64,000 bases of DNA from Lutjanus erythropterus (Eukaryota > Chordata > Actinopteri > Lutjaniformes > Lutjanidae): positions 27,806,298-27,870,297 of the forward strand of contig CM034603.1 in assembly GCA_020091685.1 (NCBI GenBank), in the 5' to 3' direction. Shown one piece after another: positions 51,951-63,589 of the stretch (positions are counted from its first letter, which is position 1; each line of letters begins with the position of its first letter). Position numbers and translations under genes: made by a program. The notes under the pieces are model-generated. The model saw only the letters and a program-made list of their open reading frames with translations, made no database searches and had not been told where the DNA came from.

Positions 51951-52326
51951 TGATTTATGAGCAGACTTAAAGCCAAAAGTCTACACCTTTCCCTCAAATG
52001 ATTTCTTCTTTCTTAGAAAAGGGGCTTTCTGGAAAAATAATAGAAGACTAACGACTGTCAGAAAGCTATTTTAGATCGAAAAATAGGTTCCTTCTTTTCT
52101 GATAATCTTTGTAACTTATATTAAATGGTTCAATGGACTCCACTGTGCGTTAAGAACAAAATATGTTCATTTTTATTGCAACAGCTTTACTATAAATATG
52201 CTCATTTGTTGCTCATTTTTACCTGAATGCTCTGGCAAAAGAGATACTGTGTCTCAGCGTTAACTTCCCTGTTAATTAAAGGATAAATAAAATAAAAAAT
52301 AACATATATAAATGACTCCTTATTAA

Positions 52327-52840
52327 AGCCCAACCAGGCCAACCAATATTATCAGTGTGACAGGCCTAACACATCTATATCAGTCTATACTGGTATTGGC
52401 ATATATGTTGCCTGATATGCAGCAACATGAAAACTTTTTTAACAGACATAATGCACATTATTTTTATTTTTTAGCTTTGTAAGCACCATTTTATGTATAT
52501 TTGATCATCCTTCTTAATTCAGACTTAATATATATACATGTATTTTATATTTTACTATGTTTTTTTAATTATACTTATTTAAAATTATTAAAAATATCTG
52601 TAAAGGTTTACTGTTTCAGTGCCCTGGCATCAGTGCAGCAGTAAAGTTTACTGTTGAACAGTAAAATGTCCTCCTTCTAGTACAGTGTTTTGATGGATCA
52701 CTGCAAAAATATGTGGTAATGTATATATTCTATGTTTATTTTCTCTTCCTGACTTTTTGACCAATATATGGAATTTTCTTACTCTCTAATATGGGTTTTA
52801 GCATTGGCTCCAAAAATCCAGTATCGGTTGGGCCCAATAT
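52327..52840. repeat. Dispersed short element with GCCCAACC/GGTTGGGC ends
   Basis: The left end GCCCAACCAGGCCAACCAAT and right end ATCCAGTATCGGTTGGGCCC form a short inverted repeat. The interior is AT-rich with ATCTATATCAGTCTATACTGG. MITE-like, no open frame. Confidence 0.55.
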
Positions 52841-53099
52841 AAAACTTTTTTTTTCTTTTTCCTGTTCATTTTGATCACCACTCCCTGGCATAAGAAATAC
52901 TGCATCTCAATGGTACCTTATATAAAAGAAAAATAAATACATCAATAAAATTAATAAATATACACAGTGATATAATAAATACATATATTAACCATTAACG
53001 TATATTTGGTGATTTTTATTCACATTTTGTGTCACCGACTGTTACTGCAATATCTTGTATTTACAGCGTTGCATCCTCATATATGTCAAAATCAGACAT

Positions 53100-53360
53100 T
53101 TAGAGACGCCACTTCTCCTTTCTGACTCGTCCTTGGCCCATTCCTTTGCAGTGAGCTTGTCTTTATTATTTAATTAAGCCACTACGGCCGTTACATTAAT
53201 AATTGAGTGTGAGAGGAGACCCAGGGCAGCCGCAGGCTCTGGCGCATTGGGCTTCCTGGTGAGGAGTGTATTAAAAATGTGTGTGTTTATGTCCCCAGGG
53301 CGTCTGTCCTGGCTGCATAAAATTGAATTGGTTATATCTAATATATCATCCCCTAAGGGT
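53100..53360. promoter_or_regulatory. Candidate conserved regulatory island
   Basis: Has TTATTATTTAATTAAGCC, TTACATTAATAATTGAG, GGCTGCATAAAATTGAATTGG and ATCTAATATATCATCCCC in non-repetitive context, followed by a G-rich run (53358-53395). Confidence 0.4.
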
Positions 53361-54269
53361 GGGTGGGTGGGGAGGGAGGGAGGGAGCAGGGGGAGAGCTG
53401 AGATGGTCGCATCCTGCCAGCAGGGAATGAGTCGGGTCTTACAGATTCAGAGAGACGCATGAGGCCGTGACGTTAATGTCCCTCAGAATCAAATCGATGG
53501 CTGTCCGAATCCTCAGTGTGCATGGCCTTAAGCTAGGAGCACAAGACAAGCCCAGAACCAGATTAAACCCACTCGTTACCGCCGTCTTTGTTCACTTCTG
53601 GTGTCTGGTGATGCATTCAGTGCATCAGCGAGGATGGGTGGAGGATTTCTTATGAAAACGGATTACAACCAGATACCAAATACAGGGGGAAAAAAGCTTA
53701 TGGCATTCATATAGATACTAAGAGGATGAATGTTGGTGACAATGTGAGTGTCTGAATGTAGAAGCAGGAAAAACATCACTCATGATCCCTCCTTTCACAC
53801 ACCGAGGGGCTGACTGCAAATACACTCTCCCCTCGTCTTTCTCCACCTCTCCTCTTATCTGCTTCTCCCACCATCCCCCACTCCCACCACCTCCACACAC
53901 CCGAGCCAGCTTTATCCAACTCTGCACCTTTAAGGCCTCCAGACTCCAGAGGAATGAGCGTTTTAACACCACCATTAAGGTCAGGGCCTAAATTATTGAT
54001 CTGCCACCTCTATCAGCATAACGGTCACGTAGCCAGTATCACAATCTAACCCTGCCGCCCTCGGCCAGCGCGCTGCAGCTCCCTCAATTAGGGAGAGATT
54101 CTCATTACAAAGAGAGACAGCGAGAGCCAGAGTGAAAGAGAGCAAGGTGGAGGAGACGGAGAGAAAGAGAGGTCCGTTTCAGACGGGGGGGAAAAAAAAG
54201 GGGGACAGCAGGCATTCTTTACACACTCCCTCCTCCCATCCACCTCCTCCTCCCCCTTGAAGTCTCCCA

Positions 54270-54650
54270 TCATCTCCCCAGACAAGACCCAAAGATGACA
54301 GGTCTTATCCTCACCAAAATGCAGGCGATAAGGCAGCTGTAAAAGAATAATAAAAGAATAATGCATGGAGGATGAAAGAGGAAGGCAGACAGGGAGGGAG
54401 GCAGAGAGAGACAGAGAGAAAGAGGCAGGCCAGGGAGGGGGCAGCTACATAAATAAAGATGCAGCACAGTTGTGCTGGATCTCCTAATGAATTCGGAAGG
54501 TCCTGGATCAATAACATCAGCGCGCTGACGACACATCACAAATGCCAAAGGAGCTCTCCGCTTTGAGCACAGCCCGAAGAAAAACAGACATTTACTGCAT
54601 CCTCCCGATCCTCCACGAGAAATGACCAAACGCATCATAAAATCGTCTTT
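54270..54650. promoter_or_regulatory. Candidate conserved regulatory island
   Basis: Contains GGCGATAAGGCAGCTGTAAA, a duplicated AAAGAATAAT, CTCCTAATGAATTCGG and TCAGCGCGCTGA (a 12-bp perfect palindrome). A GA-rich run (54370-54430) separates the two halves. Confidence 0.35.
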
Positions 54651-54658
54651 GCAGGACG

Positions 54659-55815
54659 GCTGGGCAACATATCGACATCACATCCACATTGTAATGTGAG
54701 CTTAGATATCGTCTTAGATTTTGGATATCGTTGTATCGTGATGTGGCATAGGTGTTTTCTTTTCCTGGTTTTAAAGGCCGTATTACAGTAAAATCAAGTA
54801 AATTTTCTTTCTTACTACTTACTTACTATTACTTGCTGTTACCCACTTAGCTATTATATCCACAGTATTGATGATTGGTTATGAAACATAATGTATAGTG
54901 ACATCATTGTTGCGAAAGAAAGCCTGACAGGGTGATGCAGAACCTTGCTTGAATCATCCTGAAAGAGTTTATTTCACAATAATGGCCTTTCAACTGTAAA
55001 TTATCCTCTTATTACATGATTACTTACAAAAAATATAATAACTTCACAGAAAATATTAATTAAAAAATAATTTCATTGCTCCTCCAGAGTCTATGATCAG
55101 AACAACGTCTACAGCAAGGGTCTGTTTTTCATGGCAATTTGTCTGTTATACACCGCGACAGTCTCATCCTCATAGCAACAGCCTGTTGTAGCAATGGTCT
55201 GTTCTTCATAGCAACAGCCTGCTATTCAGAAATAACAGACCTTAGAATGCAATACTGGTATAAAAAGCATACTTGATACCTCTTTCAATACCACAGCACA
55301 CAAAATAGCATGGTTTTTAATATGTTTTTTTAGGTTTTTTGCCTTTAATTTATAAGACAGCTGAAGTGAGGATGGGAAAGGGGGAGACAGAGTCGGGGGA
55401 CAACACGCAGAAAAAGGCTGCAGGCAGGAGTCGAACCCACGGCCGCTGCAGAGGACTCATTGCCTCAGTGCATGGGGTGAATGCTTAAACAACTGAGCTA
55501 CCAGGCCACCACAGAATGATTTTTTCCTCTTTTCTTTTGTATTAACAACCTGCACACATTGCTGGTACATAAAAAGTCACTGAACACTGTCGGGTGTTGC
55601 AGCAGGTAGAACAATAAAGACTGAACCGAGGTCTTGAATAAAACATAATATCAAATACTGTATTTAAAACACAAGGTTTCCAAAAAGTATTAATGTATCA
55701 ATACTTTTGACAACCTTGGTGCCAACAGTCATCCCTTAAATGTTGTCGCAACTTTGACAAATGTCAATATCAAGGTATTTGATGAAAAATATTGTGATAT
55801 CTACTTTGCAGGATG
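54659..55815. repeat. Dispersed element, family E, interrupted by later insertions
   Basis: The left part (54659-54960) has GGCTGGGCAACATATCGACA, GATTTTGGATATCGTTGTAT and TTTTAAAGGCC. The right part (55735-55815) has CAATATCAAGGTATTTGATG and AAAATATTGTGATATCTA. The same blocks lie only ~380 bp apart in the copy at 31430. About 700 bp of foreign DNA, including a SINE, separates them here. Confidence 0.6.
55325..55515 (-). mobile_element. tRNA-derived SINE
   Basis: On the minus strand it begins GGTGGCCTGGTAGCTCAGTT (A-box TAGCTCAGTTG), has a B-box GGTTCGACTCC about 60 bp further on, then a tRNA-unrelated body with CCTTTTTCTGCGTGTTGTCC and a TAAAGGCAAAAAACC-like tail. Promoter boxes, order and spacing fit a Pol III SINE with a LINE-type tail. 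It is a repeat, not a functional tRNA gene: the cloverleaf is degenerate. Confidence 0.85.
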
Positions 55816-56239
55816 AGTAAAACAGGGACAGGTTTGTGTGTTTGTGTGTGTGATGCTGCTGCTGCTGCTGTGAGGAGCATCAGGAAGCAGGAAGCAGCCT
55901 TGATGCTTGGTAATGGGGATGATTTCCACCTAGGAGATGCCGTGATAGTGGCCGTGCTATCAGTGCTATTAGTGATGCTGATGACAGATGGTTTCTTTGT
56001 CTCTATTCAGATTTATTTCCACAGCCGTCAGAGAGAGAGAGGAAAAAAAAACAAAAAACACACAGAGTACATCATTACCCGGTACAAATAGCCTGAGATG
56101 AAACCACCCCTGACATGACGGTCAAACCGAAGACGTATGAGTGAGAAACGAGAGAATATGTTGGAAAATGTTTTGGCAAAGAGACTCGGAGAAGTGGATC
56201 AAAGCAGACATTGACTTGGGTCTGTGAAAACGTGCCCTC

Positions 56240-56930
56240 TCTCCCCATTCGCTCATACACAATCATGGCCTAATGGCATTCCATTAACATAATTGCCAAC
56301 ATAACTAGTGTTCCGTGTCTGAGAGCCATTCCCCAACTACATGGAGGAAAAAAAAACCCAGAAAGATGAGAGCAGATGAAATCGAGCCAAACTGGGACCA
56401 TCCCCAAAAAACATATTGTGGGTGTTCAGGCTGGATCTCCCTCCTCCTCCTCCTCCTCCTCCTCCTCCCCACCCGCTTTTCAAAGCTACAGCGCTTTGTG
56501 AAGACCCCCTGGGAAGGCTCTGGCATCTCAAGGAATGTGATGCCAGAGCGCGCGTGTGTGTGTGTTTGAGGGCACACGCGCGCATGTTTGTATGCAGCAC
56601 AGATAGCAGGTGGAAGAGCAGAGCTTCCTTCACATGTTGGGAGCTGCCGCGGCGTTCAAAGATTGGGCCCCGGCGCACGCTTCACACCAAACACAACCTG
56701 CCAGGCGAAATGAAATTCCCATTATTTTTAATTAATCCCTAATTAAAATATATTACTCCACAGATTCCACAAATCTCTCTTAATATGCAAATGTGGCCAA
56801 TTCAAGGATATTTACATATCATTAATTAAGGCAGGCACATTCTCTTAGTCTAATGAGCTGTGGCCTGGGTCTGCCAAGGAAAACTAAACGCCGGGCTCAG
56901 GAGTGAGTAAGCACAGCCACGGGGGGATGC
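56240..56930. promoter_or_regulatory. Candidate conserved regulatory island
   Basis: Two complex blocks around a TCC repeat. The right block (56690-56900) is the most CNE-like in the window: TTTTTAATTAATCCCTAATT, ATATGCAAATGTGGCC (octamer ATGCAAAT) and ACATATCATTAATTAAGG. Multiple homeodomain and POU-type cores in under 150 bp. Confidence 0.45.
56437..56469 (+). repeat. (TCC)n trinucleotide repeat
   Basis: About ten CTC/TCC units. The poly-Leu, poly-Pro and poly-Arg/Gly open frames over it are artefacts. Confidence 0.95.
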
Positions 56931-57330
56931 CGGCTCTCTGTTGAGTCAGGACTATCAACCGTTAACGCCGGGGTGAAGTAGACAACAACAACTCTGCTAG
57001 GCTCGCAGGAAAAATCCACCCTCAAACACTTTAACATCGTTAAAAAACTGCTACCGGCGACGGAGCTCGCATCTCCGCGCCTGTTGAGCCGGGCGGTGTG
57101 TTTTTCTCATTCCTGAGGATCAGCGGCCGAACGGCGAGGATGTGACATCACGCCGCGGTGTTTCCTGCACGAGCTACAATGGAGTCTGATATGTTATCAC
57201 TGTCACTACCACTACTGCTCTGCGGTGAAGGCAACAAGTTCATGCCCTCGTCTCTGGAGACTGTCGAAACGACTTCTGTGGACAGAAGGAAGTCACGAGC
57301 GGAGACGAGAGTCGACAAGGTAAGCTGAGG
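56930..57330 (+). promoter_or_regulatory. CpG-rich island inside pbx1 intron 2
   Basis: Clearly richer in CpG than its surroundings (CTACCGGCGACGG, GAGCCGGGCGGTG, CACGCCGCGG), with TGTGACATCACG (ATF/CRE-like) just before an ATG. This looks like a CpG-island promoter, on the strand opposite to pbx1 if the splice signals are a guide. It could equally be an alternative pbx1 promoter or a CpG-rich enhancer. Confidence 0.4.
57179..57319 (+). CDS. Putative first coding exon on the plus strand (unrecognised)
   Basis: The ATG in CTACAATGG context opens 47 codons (MESDMLSLSLPLLLCG at the start, SRAETRVDK at the end) running into AAG|GTAAGC, a strong splice donor; a stop follows two codons into the intron. 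The protein is not one I recognise. No downstream exon could be joined within the window. It may be an antisense transcript or a chance open frame within a CpG island. Confidence 0.25.
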
Positions 57331-59580
57331 TTAAAACCTAAATCCACTTTTCCCCTTTTGTTTCTCCTTTTCTGTAAAAATAAACTTGATACTGATACTA
57401 TCACAGACTGTATATTCTTGTGTCACTTTGTTCCAACTCTGAATTGAAGGTAAATGATAATGAACCCATATTTGTTACAGTTGCATTGTATCAAATTGAT
57501 TGAATTGAGCCACTTCTACAGCACTTGATCATTTCAATATACATATATATATACACATACTGTCATATTTATAGTCTTTACAGTAATACTTCTGCTGAAC
57601 TGGAGTTCAATTTTGTAAATTCAGTCCACTACATGTATTTGACAGCTGTATTTACAAGTTCCCTACAGGTGGTAGTGTTTTATTTATGGTGTTCTTATGT
57701 GTTGGACTTTATTTTACCCACTGTTTTCTGTTTTTATTGCATGGGTTTGATCTTACCTGTTAATTTACACACTTTGCTTAACATATGTGTGCTTTATGAG
57801 TGAGTGGTTTCACTGTTTTTGTCTTTAATGGTCTTTGTTTAAGTGAGCTCACCATGACAGTGGTCAATCAACTAGTACTGAATCTTGAATCTTGTTACTT
57901 TGCGGCTTAAGATTTTAAAAACCTGTAACCCTGTTATACAAAATATAATGCACTGTTGTAGATCAGTGATTACTAACAAGGAGGTTGGTAGAGTTAGTCG
58001 CAGGGTCTTTTTCTTTTTTTTCAAAATGCTTCTTTAGGCTTTGCTTTTTCTTGTGAAACACTGCATACATTTACATTTACTAAGGAAAAACTTGTGATGT
58101 GTAAAGGGAAATATCACTCTTTAGTAGAACTGCATATGCAACATGCGCCAGGGAGTTGCAAGACGCAGGTCATGCTTTATTTTATGTGTAATACATGTGC
58201 AATTGCTGCATATTGCAGCGTATTTGTTGTCACATATTGTTATTATGTGCATATACAGCTTTCTACAGTGCCAGACAATGTGTAGCACAGCACAGCATAT
58301 GAATTACTCTTAACTTGTGCAGTACTTATTTTTTTTTAACTGGTACTATGCTTTACTATTCCTACTATTATTCTTAATTTGTATAGTGTTCTTTGTTTGT
58401 AGGCTTGTGTTTATCTTCTTTTTTAAAAAACTTTTTAACTTTTCTTGTTCCACTGCACTGTATCACCAAGTCAAATTCCTATGTACGTTATACACTTGGT
58501 GAAGAAAGTGATTCAGATTTGGGCTTAAAGGTTACAAGCAGGGAAAGGCTGGGAAGAAATGTTTATGTTTATTTAATTATCCTCAAAAGAAGCACACAAA
58601 CGTGCCTCTAGAAATTCAGTAACTATTTGCAGTAAAATATATAAAGTTTGCTGCAACTCAGCCAGGTGCAACACTAAAATGCTGCTTACATATTAATCCT
58701 CCAGTAATAATAATCTATTATAACACTAACAGGGGCCATTCTGCATAATGAGTTTATGATAATACGTTTGCAGTTTTATTCAAGAGTTTGAATTTTGAAT
58801 GAAGACTTTTGCTTTTTAGTACTGGTACTTTTGGTTAAAGATCCCCTCCAGACATGTTACTTGTTCTACTTTGAATAATAATTTGTATCTTTTCATAAAA
58901 CAGCTTAAAATATATTATTAAAATGCACACACAAAATCCAGAATTTATAAATATTAGTTGAGCTACTGGACAACAGACGTTTCCAACTTCGACTTCTCAG
59001 CGAACATGTGCGCGTACGCAAGACTTCGAGTTTCCACATCACACGTTTGCACGTTGAATATTCAACCTCGATTTGCTTCCAAACTATTTGTGATGTCACA
59101 GATCACAGCTGTAGGCCCCGGCCCTGAAAATGGGATTTTCAATGCGCACAGAGAAACTTTCAACTTTCAGCAGACGAATGTAAAAATATCTTTATAGTGT
59201 CGAACTTTTTTTATCATCCTGTAAAGTTCATCTTCTTCAAAAAGAAGGAAAAAAAAAGATTATGGAGCGGAGAAGAACTTTAAGTCAAGTAAGTTGTGCT
59301 GTACTCTATGTAACAGAGTAAAGCCTTCCTTTAACTGTATCTCCTGCACACACAACTGCACGAATAACAATTTATTATCTGCAGCTTCTTAATCATTAAA
59401 GTGAGTACGTGGAGTGCATCCAACCATCTTTGCATAGCTGCTACATGGATACCATCCATGAATATCATGTTAAATTAGGTGCTTTGAAGGAGAGTGAGGA
59501 AATGAGGTGGGGTGAGATGTACCTTGTCCATCTCCTTGTTCTCCCCTTTTCCAGCTGCTCTAATTTGACACCTTGAGCAC

Positions 59581-59810
59581 GGGAGGGGGGGTGGGGTTAA
59601 CTAGGTGGGGGAGTGCAAAGACACAGTGGAATTCATTAAGAATAGCAACCCCTCTCTCCCTTCAACCTCCCTCCAACGCTAATGACATCAGAGGTTAGCA
59701 GAGAGCAGACTAGCCGAGGAGATGGGAGGAGGAGGAGGAGGAGGAGGAGGAGAGGAGCAAGAAGAAGAAAGATAGAGGAAGGAACCAAGAGAGAGGGAGA
59801 GAAGGGGGTG
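59581..59810. repeat. G-rich and (GGA)n low-complexity region
   Basis: GGGAGGGGGGGTGGGG at 59581-59596, then a GGA run at 59725-59756 and GA-rich sequence. Non-coding. Confidence 0.85.
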
Positions 59811-59832
59811 CATGAAATTTGTGATATTTAGA

Positions 59833-61270
59833 AGTCCAGTGTGTAAGATTTACAGGGATTCATTGGTAGAATAAGGCAGGAACGGAATATAACATGCATA
59901 AGTATGTTTTCATCAGTGTAAGAGTAAGAATTCTTGTGTTTTCGTGACTTTAGAATGAGTGGTTTATATTTATGTTTCAACAGTAGTAACTGGTCCAATC
60001 CCAGTGCCCCCCCGAAGCCTTAAGCCACGAACCCCTGCAGCTGAAATCACCTGGCGGGATTTGAGTGTGAGAGACTGCAAGGCCTCGAACTCATGTGAAC
60101 AAGAATGGAAGAGTAATCAGCGACATCTTTTAAAATGCTTCTCAAAACGTACCTCAGAAAATTTTTTATTAATTCTTGTACACAGTTTAGTGCCAACATA
60201 TCCTGTCTGTTTTATTGGTAGTATTTACTTGGGGTGCAATGATGCATTGATGTGTGTTCATATATCAATTCACTGTTCAACGATCCAAAGTGAAAATATC
60301 GATCTATATTGTCATCTTCAAGATACGCCTCTATTTTGAAATTTCCATGGCATGTCTGTATCACTGGAAGACTTCAGTCATTAAATTGTTTAAATTGTAA
60401 TTTAGTTGCATTTTTGAGATGACATAAGTAACTGAATGTGTTAAATGGACATATGATATCACCTGATATAAATCACAGGCCGCTGAATACAATCAAATCC
60501 AAATCGCATTGTGGCAGATTTTGTGACGTCCTCAAATTTGTCCAAAGAATTTAAATAGTATCATTTTGTGAAGAAACTTGTGACTTACACCCCTGGTATT
60601 TACCTTTATTGTCTGTATAATTTTAATTGCCTGATTTGTCTCAGTCCTGAAATATTCTAATCCTCACCAATCATGTAAAACAATGAAATAATCAATTTAC
60701 TTGTTTTTGTCAAAACCGCATCATACACTTAACTTAAAAACTTTGTTTTTCTTGAATAGTTGTAGTTGCTCCTCCAGTGTTCGTTCACTGTTTTGTTAAA
60801 ATGCTTCTGGGCTTCCTCATGTTATCTATTATGTTATCTTGAGCTTCGGGAAACACTGATGAACATTTTCTGAAATTTTATGGATCAAACAGCTAGTATA
60901 TTGATTAAATGATGATGAAAATAATCATTAATTTCAGCCCCACAATAAACTGTGGGTAATTCTCCAGGCAAACTCTGCAGAAATGCAGACTTAAAGAAAA
61001 TGTCCATTAAGGGCTTAAAAAGTATTTGAGAGTGCCTTCGTGGACAGTCGGACAGTTCTGAGCCCTCATGGACGTAATGGGAACGCACCTCAAACTCTGT
61101 GAGTCCCTGAGGGTGGACACTGGGATTGGGCCACTGGCTCTAGGTTTGCATGAGTTTCACAGCCACTGCATGTTCTCCTGCATGCTTGGAAGCTGCAGGG
61201 TGAGACAGGGTTTTTTGTATGCTGCAAAGTAACCCCTAGATGTCATTAAATCCTACACACTACCCCTTTA
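59833..61270. repeat. Dispersed element, family D, ~1.4 kb, with nested family F copy
   Basis: Left end TCCAGTGTGTAAGATTTACA; right end TTAAATCCTACACACTACCC: near-perfect inverted repeats (AGTGTGTARGATTTA). Inside, 60650-60945 is a family F copy (CTGAAATTTTATGGATCAAA, AATCATTAATTTCAGCCCC). The plus-strand open frame at 59959-60339 has no transposase features. Confidence 0.7.
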
Positions 61271-61424
61271 AAACAATAATAATAAAGTATTTTTTCAATG
61301 GAAACAAGTGAATGGTGTAACATCCTGCAGCTCATCGCTGCTCTGAATGAACAATCTCACCGCGGCCTTGTTTGCTTGGTTTGATCCGAGTGTATTTCTG
61401 CATCCTTTTAACATTCACATGAAA

Positions 61425-61725
61425 TGAAAGAGGTTTCAAAAACTGCCATTTTGCCACTGACAGTCCTAATGCACTATGATGACATACCAACAACCGACTG
61501 CAGACCTTCGAAAAACCCATTTAAGCCACACTTTGTAGGTTGGATGGAGTGCAATCAGACCTTTTTCAGCATTGTGATTACCACGTACTGGCACAGTAAT
61601 CTGTGGCTGAGGAATTGGCTGGCTAATGGCAGTTTCACATCAGCCATCTATAGGGACCTTGCAGACAGGTAAAGTGGTAGTTCCAAGATATTGAAATGGC
61701 CAGTGCCACCTGGGATGAAAGGCCT
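61425..61725. other. Intronic stretch with no recognised feature
   Basis: Open for 82 codons on the plus strand, but the protein has no recognisable domain. Composition is ordinary. Confidence 0.3.
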
Positions 61726-62119
61726 TTAAAAAAAAAGTATTAAGAACTTGTTTTTTTTTTCTCGAGAAGCAGCAGCACTGTGTGTAAGATGAGCAGCTTT
61801 ATCTTTGCAGTCATTTAAAACATCAAACACCTTGCTTTCCCCCTCACAGCCACTCTGAAGCTGCTGCTGCTTGATTTTAAACCTGGAGGGAAAATGATTG
61901 AGGGGCATGATAAAAAAATATAAAAAAAAAATGCTTCTAAGCTGAGCTGAAATCCTCACTGAAACTGTGTCCCGAGACCTTTCAAATGCTCATTTCCATT
62001 TATCTGCCAGTGACATTTTTCATGACGTACTCTCTGGCAAACTATCTGACTCATAAATCCAATTCAAGCCTATTACTGAAGAACTTTTAAAGCTATCCTT
62101 CATTAATGTTAATGGGGTT

Positions 62120-62900
62120 TTTTAGTGGAGGCCAGTGGTGGTTAGGACTACATGGCTGCTTTCCCAAGCTTGTTTAACTGGCTCCAGACAGAGATGGATG
62201 CTCCTTGCAGTCCGATAGGCTCTCCGAGCCATCTATCACCCAGAGGACCCACCCACAGAGCTGGCGTTCCATAACAAAGGGCAGCCAGGAAAGCTCCTGA
62301 TTGACAGCTTTATGTGTGTGGTGGCGAGTCAGACAGCAGAGAAGAGACACGGTATCTGTTTCTGGCCTCTGTGCTGGCCCCCTCTCTGAAAATGAGTTGT
62401 GAAGAACAGAACAAAATAATGAGTGAGCGGGGGAATCAATCAATATGCCGACACATGAGATAAATGAGAGAATCAAACACACACACAAAAAACATCCCTA
62501 ATGCTGCTGAGTAGGTACAAAACTAATCAGGCAAATGAAGCTGCCCGAGCAACGTAAACTGTGAATGGAGAGCGGTGTTAAGGCATAAACAGTTATTATC
62601 ATAAAGATTATTACCCCCACACCTCCAGACTCGCTAATTAGTGCAATAAACAGCCATATTCCAAAATGTATGGCTGGAGCGCGCAATAAAACCGGCTGCA
62701 ACATGTAAATACAGATACTGCACACACAAAGACACAAATAAAAGGGATAACACACTGTTCTGCAGTCTCTAAATTCCAGCTCCAAAACATTAAAATCTGT
62801 AGCAACACATGTAGGAGCATAAAGTGCCACAGCTGTAATCATTTTACGAGAGGCCACAGCTCCTCTCAGGGCTGTATATATTCTTGAAACGCAGACAAAA
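62120..62900. promoter_or_regulatory. Candidate conserved enhancer with PBX:MEIS and PBX:HOX sites
   Basis: A long complex, repeat-free block. It has a perfect TGATTGACAG (62298-62307), an ATCAATCA octamer (62435-62442, TGATTGAT on the minus strand), CTCGCTAATTAGTGC (62630-62644) and CTGCTGAGTAGG. Repeats border the region but do not enter it. Confidence 0.5.
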
Positions 62901-63368
62901 AGGAAGAGCAGGGGGGGAAGGATGTTTCAGAAGAGACACACTAAATTTGGACAGTAAGTAGTATCACCCCGTCGGCGCGGTACACCGCACATTCGCAACG
63001 CCCCATTTAACCGCACACGGCGCTTCCCTCTACTGCCTTCATTTGCATACTTCAGCGGGGCCCTGACGGATGAAGACGGATGGGGCGAAATCAGCCTCAC
63101 TGAAACAACTGTTTTATCAAGGTTAAACTATCCAAGAAGCTCTTAACCCCCGCGCCTTTATCACACTACAGCTCTCCCAATATCAATCTATCAATATGAT
63201 CTTATCAGCAGGGAGGGGGGCCGAAGACGCTCTTCATAAACTCAAGTAATAGGAACATAAAGGAATTTTATGTGTTTAGGGGAGGAGACTGCTAAACATG
63301 GTGCTGAAGGACATGTCCAATAAAACAGGCTACAAGGTGGTGCCAGCAAGCCAAATAAAATATAATAG

Positions 63369-63385
63369 AAGAAGAAGAAGAAGCT
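63369..63385 (+). repeat. (GAA)n short repeat
   Basis: Five to six GAA/AAG units. Confidence 0.9.
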
Positions 63386-63515
63386 CGCCTGGAGGCGCCA
63401 GAGGAGGCATGTGTGGAGTCACAGGGTCGTCGCTTCAAATCTCATGAACGACTGGTGAGACCATGAATAAGAAAGACGAATTTTAAAGGCTCAAAGTGAA
63501 CTTGAACAAGGTGCC

Positions 63516-63531
63516 AACACACACACGCACG

Positions 63532-63586
<55 letters not shown>
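63516..63586 (+). repeat. Compound (CA)n-(CG)n-(CA)n microsatellite
   Basis: ACACACACG, then GCGCGCGCGC, then a run of about 23 AC units to 63586. The alternating purine-pyrimidine run with a CG core could adopt Z-DNA. Confidence 0.97.

Positions 63587-63589
<3 letters not shown>

Noticed and set aside
55440-55515. Possible tRNA gene (A and B boxes)
   Set aside because: The cloverleaf is degenerate and the sequence continues into a SINE body and tail, so it is a retroposon.
56305-56742. Open frames with poly-Leu, poly-Pro or poly-Arg/Gly
   Set aside because: Produced by the TCC repeat at 56437-56469.
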